Below are positions 33,162-37,543 of a DNA stretch of 37,543 nucleotides, piece by piece (within the stretch, counting starts at the first letter, position 1; every line of letters starts with the position of its first letter). Origin of the DNA: Pseudomonadota bacterium (lineage in GTDB: Bacteria; Pseudomonadota; Gammaproteobacteria; Burkholderiales; Burkholderiaceae_C); assembly GCA_023442945.1 (NCBI GenBank), contig JAEZWW010000116.1, positions 1 through 37,543 of the forward strand, in the 5' to 3' direction. The notes under the pieces are model-generated. The model was not told where the DNA came from, did no database searches, and was given only the letters and a program-made list of their open reading frames with translations. Made by a program: the position numbers and the translations under genes.

Positions 33162-33287
33162 TCAGCTTCGGGAGTGGTCCGGCCGTCGCAGCCGCCCGCT
33201 CGCGGGCAGACGCGGCGGCGCCTTCTTGTAAGCGCTGCGCGCTGCGGCGATCGCGACGCCCAGCGCTATCCATTTGAGCAGTTTCAT
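33162..33287 (-). CDS. Possible 41-residue membrane micro-protein downstream of the BLUF gene
   Basis: A short ORF on the minus strand begins 45 bases after the BLUF stop. It reads MKLLKWIALGVAIAAARSAY, then KKAPPRLPASGRLRRPDHSR and a final Ser. This gives one hydrophobic helix (~4-16) followed by a basic, proline-containing tail, a common shape for single-span micro-proteins. A GGGGAG lies about ten bases before the ATG. I know no family for it, and short ORFs arise by chance in GC-rich DNA. Co-transcription with the BLUF gene is plausible from spacing. The second inverted repeat starts 38 bases after its stop. Confidence 0.4.
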   Translation of the reverse strand: MKLLKWIALGVAIAAARSAYKKAPPRLPASGRLRRPDHSRS

Positions 33288-33332
33288 GGCTTCGGGCTCC
33301 CCGTTGGTGTGGTCGGTCGGTGCTCGCCGCGC

Positions 33333-33728
33333 TCAGGCGAAGTCCATGGCCGAGGTGTGGCACATGAAATAGTCCAGCGCCGCGTCGCCTGTCATGGCGT
33401 GCAACTCCGACAGGTTGACGCTTTCATCGCCCACGTCGGCGTAGCCAAGTTGCCAATCCGAAAACGCGCGTTCGGCGACGTCGGCCCCTTCTGACAGCAC
33501 GGTGAAGTTCACGTGTCGGTCGTCCCGCGCCAAGGCGGCGCGCAGCGTCTGGATCGCAGCCCGAGGACCTTCCACGTACTGGATGAAATTCTCGCCATCA
33601 AACCCGAGCACGCCGGTGATGCCGGCCGACCCATTGTTGGCGCGGGCCTGCTTCACGATGCCGCCGACGGAGGAGGCGTCGCTGTCAGGGGGCAAACAGC
33701 TTGAATAAAGAAAATAATCATAAAGCAT
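33333..33728 (-). CDS. BLUF-domain blue-light sensor
   Basis: The 131-residue protein is essentially a single BLUF domain (FAD-binding blue-light photoreceptor). The photocycle residues are at the canonical spacing: Y8 in FLYSS, N32 in ARANNGSAGITG and Q50 in ENFIQYVEGP, the same 24 and 18 residue gaps as Tyr21-Asn45-Gln63 of AppA. ARDDRHVNF and RAFSDWQLGY (W92) follow. No output domain is attached, so it must signal by protein contact, as in short BLUF proteins (PixD/BlrB type). AAGGGG lies six bases before ATG 33728. No EAL/GGDEF partner is nearby; a possible micro-protein follows. Confidence 0.93.
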   Translation of the reverse strand: MLYDYFLYSSCLPPDSDASSVGGIVKQARANNGSAGITGVLGFDGENFIQYVEGPRAAIQTLRAALARDDRHVNFTVLSEGADVAERAFSDWQLGYADVGDESVNLSELHAMTGDAALDYFMCHTSAMDFA

Positions 33729-34144
33729 TAGAAACCCCTTAAAAAATGGGCGCGCTCAGAGAATAGCCTCGTCGCAAACCCATCGTGACCGATATACCCC
33801 ACGGTGTCCACGTGAAAAAATGGGTTTTTATTGAATTTGAGCCGTTATTTTCGCGGGCGACGCTGACCCCTTTGAATGAAAGGGCACCGGTGATTTTCGG
33901 TCGATATTCGGCTGGGCCGCACTTTCGGCAGCGGCGCAGATGGCCACCGGCAGCGGCCCGACTCGCATGAAAAAATCCTCCAGCCCAAACCGGTCCAGCG
34001 CGAGCAGCTACCCTTTCCATAGCTACCCGCGCCCGGCGCTGGCGCGGGCCGGCCCGTGTCAGGGCCCGCCGTCGCGTTGCGTGCGTCGCTGCGCCCGGTG
34101 CGCTCCGTGGCGGCGGGATCAGCGGCGATTGGGGCGCCCGCCGC
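33729..34144. other. Intergenic region between BLUF and tamB
   Basis: I see no supported gene in these 416 bases. The first ~140 bases are AT-rich and should carry the BLUF promoter (minus strand). AAAAAATGGG occurs twice (33741 and 33815), and AAACCCAT (33776-33783) is the inverse of ATGGGTTT (33820-33827). I could not place a convincing -35/-10 pair. The rest (33900-34144) is GC-rich with no clear signal. Confidence 0.45.
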
Positions 34145-37100
34145 TCAGTCGAAGCTCAGCCGGTAAATCAGGTCGACGGCCGAGTTTTCGCCAGCCTGCC
34201 CGCGCAGGGTCCAGCGGCGCGACAGCTCGTAGAAGATCAGCAGCGTGCCGCTGGCGCCGGCCAGGCTGTGCTCGTACGCGGCGTACAGCTTGTCCGACAG
34301 CCGCTTGCCCAGCGTGACGCTGGCGTTGCTGACGTCGCCATCGCCACCGCCGGAAAAGCTCAGCTCGTCCAGGCCGAAGTTGGCGGCCAGGCCGCGCCCT
34401 TCGCGCCCGCCCAGCAGCGCCAGCGCGGCCGATTGCAGCATGGCCGCTTCCGCGCCTGAGTTGGGCGCCGCGCGGCCCAGCAGCAGCCAGGCCAGCGTCT
34501 GGTTGTCGGGCAGGGAGGGCTCGGAATACAGGCGCACGCGCGGCAGCAGGGCGCTGCCCATGACCTGTACGCCCGCACGCTGGTCGCTGGCGTAATTGGG
34601 GCGCAGGGCGATGATGTCCAGCGTCGGGTTGTCGATCGGCCCGTTGAAGATCACAAAGCCGCGCTGGATCGTCAGGAACTGGCCGTACGCGCGGAAGGTG
34701 CCGCCCACGGTGCGCACGCGGCCGTTCAGCGTGGGCATCTGCGTCAGCGGCCCGTTGGCGGCCAGCGTCAGCTGGCCGGTCAGGCGCGTGTCGATGCCCA
34801 TGCCTTTCAGCGTGAAGTCGTCGCCCAGGTCGATCTGGACGTTGACCTTGGCAGTCAGCGGCTCGGCGCTGCCTTCGGCCGCCTTGGCCTCGCTGCGCTG
34901 GCGGGCGGCGTCGCTGCGGGCCTGGCGCGCGGCGACCTGCTGGCCGGCGGCGCTGGTAGGCCGTGCGACGGCGCCGGGCGCTTCCTTGCCGTGCATCACC
35001 TTGCCGTCGGGCCCGCGCACGATCACGTCGTCGCCCAGCGTCGGCCGGTTTTCGTCCGGCAGCACGATGCGCGCCTGGTCCACGCGCAGCTGGCCGTCCG
35101 CGTTGATGGCCTTGCCGTCCAGCGCGGCCTGCACGTTGCCCGACACCCGCACCTGCCGGTCGGCGCGGATGCTGGCGCGCAGCTTGTCCAGCGTGGCGCG
35201 CAAGCTGGCCTGCGGCTTGCCGTCGACCAGACCAGCCTGGCCGGTGGCGCGCAGCGTGCCGCCGCTGCCTTGCTCGCCCGCGCCGCGCAGCAGGAATTCA
35301 TCGATCACCAGGCGCGTGCCCTCCAGCCGCGCGCGCAGACGCCCGCCTTCAAACTGCAGGCCGTCCACCACCGAACGCAGGGCGACGTCGTCGGCGCTCA
35401 GCGTGCCATTGACCAGCGGGTTGGCGCGCGTGCCGCCGATGCGCGCGTCCGCCGCCAGGGCGCCGCGCAGGCGCCAGCCGGGTGGCGCGAGCACCGACCA
35501 GGCGGCGATCTGTGGCAGCTGCGCCTTCAGCGCGCCTTGCAGCGGCGCCGATTCGGGCCAGGACCACTGCGTCTTGCCCTCGGCGGTGCGCTGGGCCGAC
35601 AGCTCGGTGCGCACCTGGCCGTTGACGGTGCCTGCGCGTTCGCTGTCCCACACCACGCGCAGCTGCAGCGCCTGCCCCTGGCTGGTCAGCGACAGCCGCG
35701 CGTCGCGCAGGCCCGCGGCCACGCGCGACTGCACGCCGGTGCCGCCGTCGGTGGTCAGGATGCTGATGTCGCCGCTGGCGCGCGCCAGGTTGGCCGTCAC
35801 GCGCAGCTGGTGGCCGAAGGCGGCGTCCCAGTCGCCATTGAAGACAACGTTGCCGGTCACGCCAGCGGCCGCCATTTCGCTGCCCGCAATGCGCTCGACC
35901 CACTGCAAGGGCAGGCCGGTGATGCGGCCGGTGGTCGTCAATTCGCCGCCGTGCCAGCGCGCCGGGCCCCAGGCGATGCGCGCCTGCGAGGTGGGGGCGG
36001 GCGATGTCAGGGTCAGTTCGCCCGCGCCCGCTTCGAATTGCCCGCCTTGCGCGGGCGACCAGCTGAGCGGCACCGGCGCTGCCGTGGCGGCCTGCCACGT
36101 GCCTTCACCCAGCGCGGGGTCGCGCACGCTGGCTTGCAGGCGCGCCACCTGCGCGCGCCAGCTGGACGCGGCCAGCGTGGCGTTGGGCGTGGTGCGGCCG
36201 CCGTTGGCCGTCAGGCGCAGGTCCAGCTGGCGCTCGCCCTGCAGGACCTGACCTTGCAGCGTCAGATCGGCCTGTGCCAGCTTGCCTTTGAGCTGCGCAT
36301 CGACGGCGCGCAGCTGGATCGGCGTGGCCGCGGCGGCGGATGGGGTCGAGGGCGGCGTCCAGTCGAGCGACGGCGCGGTCAGCTGCGCTTGCACCGTGGG
36401 GTCGCGCCAGCCGCCGCGCCAACTGCCGTCCAGCCGGGCGCTGCCCTTGGCGTGGGCGCCGGCCAGCGCCTGGTTGGCGCCGGGCAGTTTCTGCGCCCAG
36501 GCCAGGGCGCGGGCGGCGTCCTGCAACTGCGCTTGCAGCGTGCCGGCGCCGGTGGTGGGTTGCAGCTCGCCCTTGACCTGGACGGTGGCGCCGGGCGCGG
36601 TCAGGCGCAAATCGGCCTGGCCGCCCAGTTGCTCGACGGCGCCGGGGCGCAGCTGCGCGCTGCCGGCCAGTTCGGCGTCGTCGGTGCGCACACGCAGCTG
36701 GCTGAGCGCCAGCAAGCCATCGGCCCAGCGGCCCTTGGCCTGGGCGTCACGCAGGCGCACGGCGCGCAAATCCCGCGCCAGTGCTTCGGACGCCGATTCG
36801 CCGCGCCGCGCCGGGGCGGTGGCGCGCGCGGCGCGAGCCTGCAGCGCCACGTCGAAGTCGATCGCCGCGCCTTCGCCGGCCACGGTGGCCGTGCCGTCGA
36901 TGGGGAAGGCCGCCAGCTGGCTGTGCAGCGCGGCCGGGTTGACGCCCTGGATGCGCGTGTCCAGCGACCAGCGGCCAGCCGCGGCGCCCGTGGCCGCTGT
37001 GGCGGGGGCCGACGCGGTGCCGGCGGGCGCGCTGGCGCCGGGCGCCGGAACGGAAGAAGCGCTGGAAGCGGGGGCGGACGCAGCGCTGGCCGGTGTGGCA

Positions 37101-37543
37101 GGCGGCTGCGCCCAGCGGCCCGTGGATTCGACGGTGCCGCCGCCCAGCTCGGCCTTGAGCGATCGGACGGTGGCGACGCCGCCCTGCCAGCTGAGGTCGG
37201 CCAGCAGGCGGTCGAGCGGCAGGCGGCGCTGGTCCCAGGGGCCGGCGCCGCGGTTGACCAGGTCGGCGTCGACCACCCAGCCGGCGGCGTCTTTGGGCGC
37301 GCCGTCGATCGGGCGCACGTCCACGGTGCCGGTCAAATGCGTTTGCGGCGCCTGGGCCCAGATGGCGCCGACGTCGAGCGCACGCACGCGGGCGTGGGCC
37401 TCGGGCAGGGGCTGCGCGCCCCAGGGCGTGATACGGGCGCTGGCGTGGGCTTCGGGGATTTCGCTGGGCGCCGCGCCCGAGGCGGCGCCCGCAGGGGGCG
37501 CGGCCGGTGCGGAGGCGGGCGCGGTGGCGGCGCTGGCTGCTGC
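34145..37543 (-). CDS. tamB: Translocation and assembly module protein TamB (C-terminal part, runs off the right edge)
   Basis: The frame is open from the stop at 34145 to the window end (over 1130 residues) with no stop. TamB is an inner-membrane-anchored, periplasm-spanning beta-taco protein that works with TamA in outer-membrane protein insertion and lipid transport. The low-complexity beta-rich body is followed by the conserved C-terminal DUF490 domain: LTAKVNVQIDLGDDFTLKGMGIDTRLTG, GTFRAYGQFLTIQRGFVIFNGPIDNPTLDI, LPDNQTLAWLLLG and the ending GENSAVDLIYRLSFD. The GTG at 37387 is not the start; the upstream codons continue without a stop. An Ala/Pro-rich insert (around 36990-37100) is unusual but in frame. 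tamA is expected beyond the edge. Confidence 0.93.
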   Translation of the reverse strand, partial: AAASAATAPASAPAAPPAGAASGAAPSEIPEAHASARITPWGAQPLPEAHARVRALDVGAIWAQAPQTHLTGTVDVRPIDGAPKDAAGWVVDADLVNRGAGPWDQRRLPLDRLLADLSWQGGVATVRSLKAELGGGTVESTGRWAQPPATPASAASAPASSASSVPAPGASAPAGTASAPATAATGAAAGRWSLDTRIQGVNPAALHSQLAAFPIDGTATVAGEGAAIDFDVALQARAARATAPARRGESASEALARDLRAVRLRDAQAKGRWADGLLALSQLRVRTDDAELAGSAQLRPGAVEQLGGQADLRLTAPGATVQVKGELQPTTGAGTLQAQLQDAARALAWAQKLPGANQALAGAHAKGSARLDGSWRGGWRDPTVQAQLTAPSLDWTPPSTPSAAAATPIQLRAVDAQLKGKLAQADLTLQGQVLQGERQLDLRLTANGGRTTPNATLAASSWRAQVARLQASVRDPALGEGTWQAATAAPVPLSWSPAQGGQFEAGAGELTLTSPAPTSQARIAWGPARWHGGELTTTGRITGLPLQWVERIAGSEMAAAGVTGNVVFNGDWDAAFGHQLRVTANLARASGDISILTTDGGTGVQSRVAAGLRDARLSLTSQGQALQLRVVWDSERAGTVNGQVRTELSAQRTAEGKTQWSWPESAPLQGALKAQLPQIAAWSVLAPPGWRLRGALAADARIGGTRANPLVNGTLSADDVALRSVVDGLQFEGGRLRARLEGTRLVIDEFLLRGAGEQGSGGTLRATGQAGLVDGKPQASLRATLDKLRASIRADRQVRVSGNVQAALDGKAINADGQLRVDQARIVLPDENRPTLGDDVIVRGPDGKVMHGKEAPGAVARPTSAAGQQVAARQARSDAARQRSEAKAAEGSAEPLTAKVNVQIDLGDDFTLKGMGIDTRLTGQLTLAANGPLTQMPTLNGRVRTVGGTFRAYGQFLTIQRGFVIFNGPIDNPTLDIIALRPNYASDQRAGVQVMGSALLPRVRLYSEPSLPDNQTLAWLLLGRAAPNSGAEAAMLQSAALALLGGREGRGLAANFGLDELSFSGGGDGDVSNASVTLGKRLSDKLYAAYEHSLAGASGTLLIFYELSRRWTLRGQAGENSAVDLIYRLSFD

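Noticed and set aside
33739..34020. 93-codon minus-strand ORF upstream of the BLUF gene
   Set aside because: It covers the AT-rich BLUF promoter region and has no recognisable motif; the start is in GC-rich sequence without a ribosome site.
34596..36251. 551-codon plus-strand frame opposite tamB
   Set aside because: Ser/Arg/Ala/Pro-rich shadow translation of the tamB antisense strand, with no ribosome-binding site or domain.

Overview
The window is GC-rich chromosomal DNA of a betaproteobacterium, most likely a member of the Comamonadaceae (order Burkholderiales). This is inferred from the gene families (FtsK with a short linker, a TctC/Bug-type binding protein, a LysR-pirin-DoxX-flavodoxin cluster, a livHMGFK operon) and from a scattered ~50-60 bp repeat of a kind I associate with that family. 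I ran no database search, so the genus is open.

Layout. 1-1662: the 3' end of an Rhs/YD-repeat protein with a variable C-terminal tip, a small acidic ORF behind it (candidate immunity protein), then the 3' 40 % of serS, cut off without a start codon. 1740-2120: two convergent tRNA-Ser genes (CGA and TGA). 2232-3794 (minus): rpmG, rpmB and trxB. 3950-9413 (plus): a Crp/FNR-type regulator, ftsK, lolA and rarA. 9675-14575 (plus): a complete branched-chain amino acid ABC importer, livH-M-G-F-K. 14692-16786 (minus): a Bug/TctC solute-binding protein and a 2Fe-2S/FAD/NAD reductase. 16834-21855: an SDR-family protein, tRNA-Leu(CAA), cysM, a Nudix hydrolase, tusA, galU (minus) and a degenerate D-2-hydroxyacid dehydrogenase homologue. 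21909-28448: valS (minus), tcdA, tRNA-Lys, gluQRS (minus) and an FAD-dependent oxidoreductase (minus). 28459-31434: a LysR regulator divergent from a pirin / DoxX / WrbA-like flavodoxin cluster. 31660-33728: an orphan NarL/FixJ response regulator, a small lipoprotein, tRNA-Arg(CCT), a possible 41-residue membrane micro-protein and a BLUF blue-light sensor. 34145-end (minus): tamB, open at the window edge.

Most genes are core: chromosome segregation (FtsK), replication-fork maintenance (RarA), envelope biogenesis (LolA, TamB, GalU), translation (L28, L33, ValRS, five tRNAs, tRNA modification by TcdA and GluQRS, sulfur relay by TusA), redox (TrxB) and cysteine synthesis (CysM). The accessory-looking part is the Rhs end next to truncated serS.

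The most interesting signal is a family of at least nine copies of a ~50-60 bp repeat, in both orientations. Five or six copies are intergenic. Two lie in frame inside genes (gluQRS and the FAD oxidoreductase). One supplies the last codons and stop of the response regulator, and one overlaps the stop codon of the SDR gene. Second are the Rhs tip/immunity pair abutting truncated serS, and a dehydrogenase homologue that has lost its catalytic His and its Gly-rich motif.
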